This document shows, one piece after another, positions 33,319 to 44,246 of a stretch of DNA of 64,000 bases. Origin of the DNA: Anthopleura xanthogrammica (Eukaryota; Cnidaria; Anthozoa; Actiniaria; Actiniidae); contig OZ025214.1 in the NCBI GenBank assembly GCA_964019055.1, positions 12,347,163-12,411,162 on the forward strand. The letters are read 5' to 3'. Below the pieces are notes generated by a model. It saw nothing but the letters and a program-made list of their open reading frames with translations, had not been told where the DNA came from and made no database searches. Within the stretch, counting starts at the first letter, position 1; each line of letters begins with the position of its first letter. Made by a program: the position numbers and the translations under genes.

Positions 33319-34778
33319 AATGAAAAACACATGCATGGCAACATAGTATAAATGTACGAATATTTTTTTGGTTATCAATAACAATAAAAAAACAGTAATG
33401 AGATGAACAAACTTTAGTTACCATTAAAGCCTGCATTTAAGATATGTGTCGTTGATTGATTCGTTTTGTTTGGAAACTTTGGAATTTAATGTTGAGAGGA
33501 CCACTTGGATTGGACGTATCGGTCCAACTGGAACCTGGGAATCTATAATTTATGGACAAAATTGTTTTCTCTGTTGGTTTTTATTTGTTTTCCTTCTTCT
33601 TTTATTTAGTTTTTAAAATTTATTTCATTTTATTTTATCTTATTTTATTTTATCTACTTTTGTTTTCAACATTTTTTTAGCAAGAGATTTATTTTTTTCA
33701 ATATTTTTTATCTTTTATTTTTCTTTATTCTTTATAAATCCTCATATTTGTAAGTACATTTTATTGTTAATTTGTATTTTTCACTCATTTGGAGAATGTT
33801 ACTTCTATCGGTGTTTTATCAATAGCTCTTTTTCGAATTCGTAAAACTGTTAGACTCATTTACGCAGGGTTATCCTCGTTTTTGTGTAGAATATTCATGT
33901 GATCCAGTGAAGGTCCGTGGAATTTCAAAGTGTTTGTATTGTTAAAGTTGTGCATTCTTTTCTTTACCGTTGGTATTTGTAAATGTTTTGAAATTGAAAT
34001 GAGGCTAACCCTGCGTAAATGAGTCTGCAATCAAGGAACACAGCGGTATTGTACGAATTCAAAAAGGTCTATTTCTACTTTTAATCATGAACGTGGCTAT
34101 TGAATAATTAATTATACCTTAAACTTAAGCCGAGACTTTAGATTGGATCACAAAAAATGAAACGACTCGACTGAACTTTACAGTCAACAAGTTGTTAGCC
34201 ATTTTCCTTCCCAGGTCCCTGCACTCCTTTCAGTCTCTGATAAAATATGAAGGAGTCTGGGGGAATCCAGCTGCTACCTTTCTTTGATTGGGTAATATAC
34301 AACTATGTCCGTGCCCGAAAACGAATAAACTCGAACCAAAAGAAAGGTGTTCGGGTTAATTTGTACCCGTCCTTCTTTAGTTGACAACTGATCAAAGCGA
34401 ACGCGGGCTTTGAGAATAGATCAAGAATGATTCTTGTTGCGAGGGAAACCATTCCTGTAAACGATATGTAAAGCAATGGCTCCGAAATTCAAGTTCATCC
34501 ACGCGCAACTTCTTGATTGGTTAAGCGTTCATGTTAACAGTTTTACGCACGCCGACGGAGTTGTCTACCTTACTAATCATACAAAAATACTTCACTTACC
34601 GAGCAGCGTGGTCTCTATCTCAAATTGAGACGTAGCACTGGAGTTTTTGGTGGTTCGAATTTTATCGGCCAAATTTACTGGAGGCTCAGTCATTGACTTT
34701 TGATTGACAGATGCCAAAAATCAATTATCGAACTTGTGAAGGTCTCAGTAACACGAAAACATGTTTCATAATTCAACA
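33319..34778. other. Intergenic between TRIM and the LamG gene
   Basis: T-rich sequence (33570-33760) followed by an inverted-repeat element (33826-34076) and then the 3' flank of the LamG gene. No exon was supported. Confidence 0.5.
33826..34076. mobile_element. Inverted-repeat element related to the GPAM fold-back
   Basis: The left end (CTCTTTTTCGAATTCGTA, then ACTCATTTACGCAGGGTTA) is mirrored by TAACCCTGCGTAAATGAGT and TACGAATTCAAAAAGGTCT on the right. A related single arm occurs at about 19310-19395 (GGCTAAACCTGCATAAATGA). Confidence 0.7.
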
Positions 34779-37700
34779 CTATAAAATTGGTACTTTGACA
34801 GTGAATGAGACCAGTTTTGGCTTGTCTGCGCAGTACTTCGAGACGAAACCAACCTCTGAAGGATCGAGTTCCCAGTCGTACATAAAGAACTCATCAACGA
34901 GACCATTAAATGGTTTTTTGTCAGGAAAATGTCCACCTATACTAGCCCTGCTCCAATCAGTGGACAACCTAGGCCCACCTTGATTATGAAAACTTGCTCT
35001 CAAAAGACCGTTCACATAAATCCTTGCATTTCCGGTCTTCGAGCTATAAGTTCCGGTCACGTGACTCCAAAGTCCCTCAGGGATTGTGACCTCATTGGTT
35101 AGGGCATCAAATATGATGTCACCCTTTTTGTCTTTACTTTGCCAATGAACTTTACCGTTTGTTACTTCTAGATTATAGATGTTTTTATCGTCATCTTTTA
35201 ACGCCTGGAAGATCGAATGTAAGCCACTTGTTCTGTTCAAGTTGATCCAGGCAGATATTGAAACTGCAGATTTAGGTTTGCGTCGGTATTTGCTGGAGTT
35301 GAGATAAACTTCTGCGTCATCTGATTGAAGGTCCAGGCATGCGCCACACTTGTCGCAACCGCTGGCTCGTACGTGTGCGCCTACAATGTCACAAGAGAAA
35401 AGAGAAACATTAGACCTATTTACGAACTGTTGGGGAGCATTCTAGATGAATGGCAAGTTTTCTCTGGATGATACCACATGACGGGCAGTGTTTGCCTGCC
35501 ATTGTAGCCTAATAATGACATCCATGAGATTCATTCAGCTGTTTGATACCAAGCAATAGAATACTCCCTGGATGATAGCACATGACGGGCAGTGTTTCCC
35601 TTTCATTGTAGGCTGATAATGAGATTCATTCAGCTGATTCATACCAAGCAATAGAATACTCTCTGGTTGATAGCACATGACGGGCAGTGTTTACCTTTCA
35701 TTGTAGCCTAATAATGATATTCATGAGATTCATTCATCTGATTCATACAAATCAGATCTTACCTCCTTTGATAGTTGCATTGTTTTGTAACCCTGATTGA
35801 TCATCCAGTCGATGCGTCGTTCCATTCCAATGCTGGAATCCATAATGCAAAATCATGCGGTTAAACTCACACTTCTTGTACAACGCGGTGACCTCTTCCG
35901 GTGAAATAACTCGATCAAACATGTACACGTCATCAAGAAACTTCACATGACTGTCCCCAAACTTCCTCCCGATTCCTGTGGAAGTAAAATCTTGAGGCAA
36001 ACCATCGTTCTTTTTGCCAACTTTCTCGAGCTTCAGCTTCCCATTGACGTAGATCCTTGCGACTCCTGTCTTTGTGTCGAACGTTCCCACTAAGTGCGTC
36101 CAGCGCTTTTTGCTGACAGCGGGAGACTTAGTGCTTGCAAAGAAGCTTTTAGATGAAGACCCACTTTGATCGAACCACCGAATAAATCCAGGGTTTTTGG
36201 ATTTGACCCACATTGATATTGAGACTTCTTTTGTGGGTTTTCTCTTGAAGTACGTGCCATTGTAGGATACTTCGCCTTTCTTGAGGATAACGCCTCGCCC
36301 ACACGTCCCTACAAAGGAAAAAAGACATATTTTAGGAAACATCTTCCTCCTTTCTGTTCATGTTTATCTTAAATCATTAGAAGCTACATCAAACCTAGAT
36401 TCTTGGTAGTCACGGCTGCTCCATTACTCAGCGTTGCGTCGTTGTTGTTGTTGCTTTGGTCTTTCACGATGTTCTTTTTATGAGCACCTTCCTCGTCAAA
36501 ATCTAAATGCATTACTGCGTCTTGTTCTGAAAAGACAAAACTACTATTATTGATACAATTTCAATGGTATCCTGTGATGTTCCATAATTTATCCATCGCT
36601 CCTTTCTTTCTTTCTTTTTTCCTTTTCTTCACATCCATCCGTGCTTTTCCACTTATTCAAAGTTTTATCCATCCATCCATCCATCCATCCATCCATACAT
36701 TCATTTTATTTGTTCTTTGACTCACCCAAATGTTTAACTAACTCGCTTCTTTTTGCTTGCGTTTCCTCAGTTTCTAAAACCATTTTTAACATCACTTTGA
36801 TTAATAAGCTATCGACAGTCATATATTACACAAATATATCTTATACATTCTCAATGTACTTCATTTGTTTTATGTGCCACTGAAACATAGATGTTCGTGA
36901 ACCACTATGTACGTACCATCCTCTGTATCGTCCTTAAGTACCATGCTCAATTCATTCTCCTTTGCTTTTTCCTTTTTTATATTTGCGTCTTTTACAGCAT
37001 TCTCTGTGGATTCTTCTGACATTTGAATACAAAATAACTGATTGATTGATGTTAAGGCAAAGCTAAGACACAACCTAAAAACTGAAATCTGAAAACCGAA
37101 AACTGGAATCAACAATCTGCAAACTGCAATCGGCAATCTGTAATCTGCAATCCAGAAAGATGGAATCTGGAAGCTAAACCCCGCTAGATCCGCCCTCCGG
37201 TTAGCTCAATTGGTAAGTTCCTTTCTGCTATTCGGGAGGTCCCTGCCGGACCAACACTCATCCTCTATAAACAAAGTTTTCTTATTTTATCTCATTAATT
37301 TTCAAAGCTGGAATCTAAAAGCTGAGATATGAAAGCTGCAAGCTATCTGCAACCTGCAATCTGCATGTATTTGTTAGCTTTTTTCTATAATAATTGTTTT
37401 GCAGGAATAACCAGAATGCATCTTGTCCTAGCCTCAGCACAAACATCAATACATCATGAAAAAAAAAGATGTTTGTACCACCAAGTAGGGAGTACTACTT
37501 ACCAGCATCATGAAGAGATGCGTCTTCCTTTGCATCGATCACGGGATCTGCCGCAGGAGTTTCAACAGGAGTTTCAACAGGTTGTCTCTCGGTATTGACC
37601 AACGGGGCATCAGGTACTACGGAATTTAGCCCAGGTTCCACTGTTTCCTCGGGGGATGCATATTGTTTCTGTGATCTGTAGATGTCATCATTATTTTCTT

Positions 37701-40700
37701 CGTCTTCACGCAACCTACCATCAGAATCGTAGTCTTTGTATTCTCTGTATTCTTAAAAATAAAAAGAAACGATAAAAAATGAAAGAATAATGGACTACTT
37801 CGACGATGTGGCGGCCATTTGGTTAGGGGGCAAATATACAAATCTTTGTTACGCTTATGGTGTCGATTTAAATTAACGTTTCACGCATAGACAACTTGAC
37901 AAGGGATAAATTAAGAAGATGGGCATGAAAGAAAGACAAATACACGAAACTCTCTATTTTATCCGACATTTTTGTTTTCTTTTGCCCCTGGAAGCCCAAT
38001 AATGCATTGCAATTCAAGATGTGAAATAATGACTGATACTACGTAGAAAAATGAATTCGAAATGCTTGATAAAAATGAAAAGCATGATATCATTTATCAG
38101 ATCCTACTTATACCCCAGGCATCTCGTAAAAAGTTATTTTCATTAATTTAGATTCAAGATGGCCGCCGCATCGTCGAAGTAGTCCATTAGAATACGAGGA
38201 AGAGATGGCAGATGTTATCAGTGATATGGCGACCAATATGGTTTTGTTCACATGGCTTCGACAACTCGAAGGAATGCAAGCTATCCTGTTATTAGTAGTT
38301 ATAATAACGTACCTTTATAGAAAGGCCTTCTGTGCCTTGAATGGTGGGAACGTCCTCTAAAGTGTTGCCGGTGCCTTCTTCCTTCCTCAACACGGTAATC
38401 GTCGTCATCAATGTACCTGCCCATCTCGGAACCTTAAAAAAAATACAGGTGAATTTTAAAAATAAAATAAATGACAAAGGAAAAAAGAATTATCAAACGA
38501 ATGGAACCAAAAACTCGGGTACAGCACGCTTTCATAGTGCGACACGTTTTACTACTGTGGTCATGGGTTTGATCAGATGATCCGCCATGCTTGCTGGTTT
38601 CCGCTCTTGTGCTTTGAGGGGTTTTCTCCAAATATTCCAATTTTCAAACCCCCCCCCCCCCCCCCAACAAAAATCAACACTTCCATATTCCGATACGATT
38701 CGATCATGGAACTAGAGCCAGCGCCTTTAATTGCTGGTTTTACCCTTGTGTAACAAGGACGATTTATCATCATTTCGACACATAATCTGAACTACGAAAA
38801 CATTACAACTGGGGCAGCGGAAGCCAAGTGATCATGGATTAAATGAGTCCTATAAAATCTTGACCCGGCATGCTTTCCGTATATTAAGGACTGAAATTGA
38901 TGCTTTTGTTTATGTTATTCCTAAGGACACCGTAGCTTAGAATATTGCATACTTATGTCCTTCAAGTCGTCAAAGATTCCCGGCGACTTGCCATACGTGT
39001 TTTCAAAAGACCTATAGGTGTCATATTCATATGGATTTTGCCTCATCCGGGAACGTCTGAAGTATCCTCTACGGTGGTGATGACGTCGCCTTCCTCTACG
39101 GGGATATTCCTCCTCCATCGAATATTCTTCGTTCACTTCAGGTATTGCTTGTCTTGTTTCACCGGGCTCACTTCTTGGTGAGGCAATAGGTAGGTATGTC
39201 TGGGTCAGAGGTGATTGATAAGACATTTGGGAGTTCTGGACTGCAGGATTCGCTACCATGGGAACAGATGATAGGCCTGTTTGGTCTGGTAGAGTTTGTG
39301 AAAAGGATAAAGGTAGCCCTGTTTGCTGGAAGGGTTGTTGTTGTTGTTGTAGCAGAGGTAGAGATGCCGTCAATCCTGGAAAGATATGTTAGAAGGTGTT
39401 AAAACTACAACACTGAACGCAAATTATTGACACGTACAAAACGTCACTAGATGTGACTACTTATCTATAGAGCCCTTTCACGTGACGTCAAAGCAGCTCG
39501 TTTGGAAGACAAAACAAGAGAATCTCTATCTCCTGAGAATTGGAATCTATTGTTTTGTACTCCAAATTGAGCTGCATTCCGACGTCCCTATAAGTTTACT
39601 CAGGAACTCTGCTGCGTACTCTTTACTTTGGGCGTAATGTTTTCCCAGAGTATGATTTCTTTGTTTAACGGTTGCACATGAGAAGACACATGAATATGGA
39701 TAAAACTCAAACAAAGAATCTTATTCTCAAGACCACATGTCATTCTCTAGAGTATCATTTCTTTTGTTTAATGGTTGCACGTGAGAAGACACATGAATAT
39801 GGATACAACTCAGACAAAGAATCTTATTCTCAAGAGAATGACACGTGGTCTGAAATGGGAAAACATTACACTCGAGCTAAAGAGGTCTATTGCGAGGGGT
39901 CCCATGGCAGCCATGTTGTATAAGGCAAAACCTCAGAAAGTTTCACATCTGGGAAATAATTCAAATGTCTTATACAAAAATGTGCCATTGCTTCTGCCCT
40001 TCAATATGGTTGCAGCGAAAACCGTTTACACAAGGAAACAAAAAAGGCCCAATTTACAGTGTGCCGTACCTTGCTGTTGGAGAAGAGGAGAATACAATGA
40101 CGTCTGCCTATCAACAAGACTTGGCTGAGACAGCAGTGGTTGTTCAGACTGACCAGCTAGAAATGGCCCTAGAATATTCTGCGGTTGTGACAAAACAGGT
40201 TGAGCAGGGGATAAGCTTGATACAAGCTGCTGAGCCAAAGGATTGATCAGTTGCTCGCTCGTAAGTCCAGTGTACGGCAACATTAACTGACGTCGATCCC
40301 TCGTTTTATACTTTCTAACAGACGACTTTTTGACCTTGTAATTCTGCTGTACATTGAAGTTACCTTTTTGGTTTCCTTTTTCTTTTTTAAAAGTCGCATG
40401 AAAACGAAATCTCTTCTTATTGTTCGATTCATTTTTAGATTTGGAGTGTATTAGCCTTTTTTGTATTTTAGAATTCTGTATTTTGGAATCATCTTTTATC
40501 GTCCTTTTCGAATATCTTCCTTTCTTGTTAGTAAGTTTCAAATGTCTTGCTCTTCCATTGTCATTTATTTGTTGAATATGAAATGTTTGTTTTGTTTTGA
40601 ACTTTCTTCCATCCTTAGTTTTCCTCTGTGGTAAAGCAATATTAGGAATAAAGAGAGTTTGCTTAACTTTGCTTGATTTTGTTGGGCTTTTTGTGTTTAT

Positions 40701-43135
40701 TTTCTCAGGCTCCATCGAGCATCCAGCGAGAACCTGTGGCGACATCTTTTTGGTGGGTTTGGTGAATGGGTTTTGCATTGGAGCTTTGTTTACTTGCTTT
40801 GTATTTGGTCCTTTCTGAATAAAACCAGTCTGTGTTGGAACAACTCGTACTGTACCTTGTAAACCTGGCCTATAAGCCACACCCGTGCATTTTTCCTTTG
40901 TTTTCTTCATTTTTTTCGTTTCTTTATTAGCCTTTGCTCTCGCGGAGGCTTTCGTTGGTGATGTGGAAGCAGAAGAAGCCGTAGTAGTTGTTAATTTATT
41001 TTTTCGATCAAGCTTAAAATGAAAAGGAGTTGGAGCGTAGATTTTTCCAGGTATCAAGATTGCTCCATTTTTTTTCAATATCCTAAACTTGGCCGTATCA
41101 TTACCCTTTCGATAAATAGGATGATTAAGTAGTCCTTTTGCAAATAAAGTTTTTTGTCCCATCGTTTGCTCAAATTGTTTGCTGTTCTTTTTTCTTGTTT
41201 TCTCTTTTGTCTTTGTTTGCAACTGCTGCTTATGAGGTACAGTTTCTTCAATGACAACAACAGCCTTGCCTCCCTCCTGTTTTGCGCCCTGATCTGGCTT
41301 TTGTTGCGTTTTCCTTGAGCTGTTTTGTGTTTGTGGTAGGCTCCCATTCATCCCATTCTTCCAGATTTGCTGTGCTGTGATGATTGCTTCCTCCAATGCT
41401 TGCTTAGGCGTTGCTGGGTTTTGTATTGCTGCTCAAAGAAATAAATATACTATAACTTAGAGTAAAATAGTGTGTACCCGGAGGGGGTACTCCGGGTCGT
41501 TTCATACGGGGATGCTCCGCCCGGACTCTCGACCCCTTACCCTTTGATATACCAAATTTTAGCAAAAAGGTACCCCTTTTATACACTTTTTTGCCTGAAA
41601 AGGTACCCCTTTCCTATACTTTTGAAGAAAAGCTACCCCTTTTTATACCAAAATTCACAAATTCCCACCCCTTTTCTATACCTGCGGCCTGAAAAACGTA
41701 CCCCTTTCGGGCGGAGCATCCCCGTATAGTCAATTATAGGGAGTACCCCCCCCCCCCCCCGGGACCAAGAACTTTCTACAACATCAGCCACTTTGTAACT
41801 GAAGGAACTAGCAACGTTATAATATAATATTCATAATAACTTATTCTTTGTCTAAAAGTCTTTGTATTTAAGAAATTTGATCAGATGTTCTAGCTCCCGT
41901 TAATCAAAAATATATAAGCACCTGCATTCCTTTATCAGTTCTATTTGTCGAATATACTGGATGCGAAGGATGAGGCCACAAAAATCATTACTGATCCACA
42001 ATTTGAAAGAAGTAAATCTAATGGAAGAGGGACTCAACACTTCAAAACGTGTTAGCGCTTGAGGTGACTTCATCATATATGAACATGACAAATATGATGT
42101 ATAGGAATAAGAGGCAGTTCACCTAATGTTCTTTTGTTTTGCCTTTTTTCACTTATACTTTAAAACTTTGAAGCAAAGACCTAAAAAATGCCAAAAACCT
42201 GGACTTTTTGGCAGTCTCGGTGGCTGCCCATGAAAAGATATTCGTACACAGAACTCAAGTCTTGTCTTACCAAATCGTTTTTCTTGAGGATAAGCTCTGT
42301 TCTTTTCTCTGATGGCATTAGACGGCAGTATAGCAGGCGCAGGGGCGATCTGAGGTGCTGGTTCTATTGCCCCTGCAGGTTCAACCAACGGGGCTCTATC
42401 CACACTACCAGCAGGAAGCACCACAGGTGCAGGGTCAATGGATGCACCGGAAAGTATACGAGGTGCAGGGTACAAGTACAGGGGATCGCTGTCATCCGTT
42501 ATGTATTGACGCCGAGAGACGGTCCCTTTGCAATCCAATTAAATAAAAAAGAAACATTTTAAACACAACATAACTTTAACGTTTAATCCGTGCTGGAATT
42601 GACTTCATAGATTCACCCAAATGCATGTATTTCGGAAACAAAATAAAAGCAGAACTGGCAAAACTTTATACACGCATCAAGCATTCCGCGCTACTGCTCT
42701 AAGCGCATGCTCAGGGGATTAAAAAGTGAGATAATGTTTTGTAAAATATGCAATTTTTTGGTATATTTGACTCAAAATTCGCTTAACGGTACATGATCTT
42801 GAATATTTAATGAAAATTGTATTTGACAAGAAAAATACAACTAAAATATAACATGTTTTACAAAATATTATCTCACTTTTTAATCCCCTGAGCATGCGCT
42901 TAGAGCAGTAGCGCGGAATGCTTGATGCGTGTATTGTAATTCATCCCAGTCAGACATGCAATCCAGGGTAACGATTTCTCATGGACTAATAATGGATTTG
43001 ACTTGTATGAGATAATCAGACGTGCTTACTAGATTGGAATGTTAAAGAACTACTTCTTAACTGCTTACCTGCAAGGGTGGTGTAGGTGAAGACTGCGAGG
43101 AGAAAGCCAATGCATGTGATACCAAGATTTCTCAT
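34779..43135 (-). CDS. Secreted disordered/LamG matrix-like protein, ten exons
   Basis: Exons from 5' to 3': 43069-43135, 42271-42525, 40070-41428, 38953-39375, 38313-38432, 37503-37751, 36917-37015, 36395-36526, 35763-36308, 34779-35380. They join in frame to 1283 aa. Residues 1-22 (MRNLGITCIGFLLAVFTYTT) are a signal peptide. Residues about 23-107 are rich in Pro and Ala (PAPRILSGASIDPAPVV). A single large exon (108-560) is very rich in Lys, Thr and Gln. Residues 561-701 are Gln-rich, then acidic, then Arg/His-rich. Residues 702-857 are Asp/Glu-rich with PVETPVETP. Residues about 858-1283 hold two LamG/concanavalin-like domains (LDFDEEG ... WTHLVGTFDTKTGVARIYVNG; LWSHVTGTYSSKTGNARIYVNG). All nine introns are phase 1. 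No known family covers the disordered half. A secreted matrix or biomineral-associated protein is a reasonable guess in a coral, but only that. Exon assignments between the disordered exons rest on splice sites and open frame. Confidence 0.75.
35463..35750. repeat. Three-copy tandem repeat in a LamG intron
   Basis: The phrase GATAGCACATGACGGGCAGT recurs at about 35465 (with one change), 35574 and 35670, each followed by ATTGTAG(C/G)CT(A/G)ATAATGA and ATTCATTCA. The period is about 95-108 bp. It ends next to the donor of the exon 35763-36308. Confidence 0.85.
36660..36700. repeat. (CATC)n microsatellite
   Basis: A short run of CATC units (about eight) in a LamG gene intron. Confidence 0.85.
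37070..37370. repeat. CTGCAAT heptamer arrays around a tRNA-like core
   Basis: On the left, heptamers of the form CTGNAAT (CTGAAAT, CTGCAAA, CTGCAAT, CGGCAAT, CTGTAAT) run from about 37078 to 37160. On the right a second array runs from about 37307 to 37366. Between them CCGGTTAGCTCAATTGGTAA carries a pol III A box. A B box is not clear. The array resembles the heptamer MITEs in period but its termini were not found. Confidence 0.6.
37791..38186. mobile_element. TGGACTACTTCGACG-type MITE
   Basis: The left end TGGACTACTTCGACGATG is mirrored by CATCGTCGAAGTAGTCCA, followed inward by GGCGGCCAT / ATGGCCGCC. The flanks TAA and TTA would fit a 3-bp TWA target duplication as in PIF/Harbinger elements. 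The element is about 396 bp in a LamG gene intron, 40 bp from exon 37503-37751. Confidence 0.75.
38510..38660 (+). mobile_element. Degenerate SINE-like copy with a poly(C) tract
   Basis: GGTCATGGGTTTGATC resembles a pol III B box, and GGTTTCCGCTCTTGTGC with GGGGTTTTCTCC resembles the tail of the SINEs at 18376-18805. A run of about 17 C follows at 38650-38666. Confidence 0.4.
39467..39592. mobile_element. ATAGACCCCTT-type MITE, copy 2
   Basis: It begins TATAGAGCCCTTTCACGTGA and ends GACGTCCCTATA, with GCAGCTCGTTTGGAAGAC mirrored by CTCCAAATTGAGCTGC. It lies in a LamG gene intron. Confidence 0.65.
39630..39871. mobile_element. GGGCGTAATGTTTTC-type MITE, copy 2 with internal duplication
   Basis: It shares the ends and the segment AAAGAATCTTATTCTCAAGA with the copy at 9988-10158. 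An internal block of about 100 bp (GAGTATGATTTCTTTGTTTA to CTTATTCTCAAGA) is present twice, giving a longer element. Confidence 0.75.
41474..41763. mobile_element. GGGGTACTCC-type MITE, copy 1
   Basis: Near the left end, CATACGGGGATGCTCCGCCC is mirrored by GGGCGGAGCATCCCCGTAT near the right end. Between them the phrase GTACCCCTTT recurs five or six times. A run of C precedes the right end. It lies in the LamG gene intron, 45 bp from the large Lys-rich exon. Copy 2 is at 57906-58188. Confidence 0.75.
42669..42933. mobile_element. TACACGCATCAAGC-type MITE, complete copy
   Basis: The left end TACACGCATCAAGCATTCCG is mirrored by CGGAATGCTTGATGCGTGTA. The mirrored arms extend about 80 bp inward (GCATGCTCAGGGGATTAAAA / TTTTTAATCCCCTGAGCATG). 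The first 184 bases of the window are a truncated relative. Confidence 0.85.
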
Positions 43136-43734
43136 GTTAACCAGCGTCAAACTGTGAAATGTAACAACAGTTAAAGCATGAAAAGTTGTTAAAAAATTGA
43201 TAGCCTTCTACCCCGCTATCCTCCTGTTTCCTACCCCCCCCCCCCCCCCTCCCCCCACGATTCACCAAGTGGCTGATGGAATAGACCCCTTGCAGCACGT
43301 CGGAATGCAGCTCAAATTGGAAGGCAAAACAATAGGTTCCAATTCTCAGGAGATTAAAATTCTTTTGTTTTGTCCTCCAAATTGAACTGCTCTGACGTCA
43401 CGTGCAAGTAGTCTGGAGGACAAAACAATACGTTCCAATTCTCAATAGATGAAATTCTCTTGTTTTTGTCCTCCAAATTGCTTTCACGTCAAGCGAAAGG
43501 GGTCTATAAAGACTTTCCCGTGAACTTTCTAAACAATTCTTTATCTTAAAATAAGGGAATGGTCAATGCTTAGCGTGCGTATATCCAGTTCTGGATGCAA
43601 GCGGGAGGTTGCTCAAGCACGAAAGAAGCGAAGAGTCGCACGAGGAGCAGCCGCAGCTTGTTTAAATATATCCAGCCAATCAGAGCGCGCGTTATATCGT
43701 GGCTATGTCATAATGATGTTTTGTCGCTGTAAGT
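43136..43734. other. LamG 5' flank and start of the BTB array
   Basis: Contains a C-rich tract (about 43233-43258), MITE copy 3 (43281-43507) and a GC-richer stretch (43560-43700, GAGCAGCCGCAGC) of unknown nature. The LamG gene (-) and the BTB array (+) are divergent here, so promoters of both are expected. No gene was recognised. Confidence 0.45.
43281..43507. mobile_element. ATAGACCCCTT-type MITE, copy 3 with internal duplication
   Basis: It begins ATAGACCCCTTGCAGCACGT and ends AAGCGAAAGGGGTCTATA. The internal segment GGACAAAACAATACGTTCCA repeats the earlier GGCAAAACAATAGGTTCCA, so the copy is longer than the one at 21090-21225. Confidence 0.75.
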
Positions 43735-43838
43735 GGCTGAGGTTGCCAGAAATTATCACCAGTTTTCAATTTCATGTGTTTCTCGTTCCTACTCAACTAG
43801 TTTGAAAAAGATGGCACAGTTGAATAATGATGAAAATT
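43735..43838 (+). pseudogene. BTB array unit 0: isolated 5' stub
   Basis: The stub has the common leader (GTAAGTGGCTGAGGTTGCCA) and an ATG at 43811 followed by MAQLNNDENY. At about 43839 it switches abruptly to the sequence that lies roughly 360 bp upstream of other units (TCTCGCTCATTATTAAATT). The rest of exon 1 and exon 2 are missing, so a deletion or unequal exchange fused the stub to the spacer of unit 1. It also lacks the octamer seen in the other units. Confidence 0.7.
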
Positions 43839-43882
43839 ATTTGTCTCGCTCATTATTAAATTGCTGGAAGGTTGTAACTCAG

Positions 43883-44145
43883 TTCCTGGAAATATTTTGG
43901 ATTCGTGGAACTCAAAGGAATTGTAGTCAAATATATTAATCAAATCGATGTGATTATCTTTGAATAAGCCATGTTTTAAACAAATATTCAGTTACACCTG
44001 GCTCGCCTTCATATTGGACTGGATTGGAGCTTGAATTTATTAGTGAACAGCGACCTTTCTATTTCTTAGAAAACCCCTATTTCTAAATATTTCTACAGTT
44101 GACAACCTTATTTCATGCTGTTAACTATTGTTTTTATATGCAAAT
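43883..44145 (+). promoter_or_regulatory. BTB unit 1 putative promoter
   Basis: TTCCTGGAA at 43883-43891 and TTCGTGGAA at 43902-43910 are TTCN3GAA motifs (STAT/GAS type). ATGCAAAT at 44138-44145 is a POU octamer, 102 bp before the ATG. The unit it serves is damaged. Confidence 0.45.
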
Positions 44146-44246
44146 GACATCCTATATTTATTTTTCTCGCTGAGGTCACCAAAAGTTATCACCAGTTTTC
44201 AATTTCGTTTGTCAGTTCTCGTCCCTACTCAACAAGATCAAAGAAG

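Noticed and set aside
37185..37262. Possible tRNA gene
   Set aside because: Only an A box is clear; no intact B box, anticodon arm or terminator, so it is better explained as a SINE or tRNA-like fragment.
40597..40818. + strand frame with a hydrophobic segment
   Set aside because: It is antisense to the Lys-rich exon of the LamG gene and has no support of its own.
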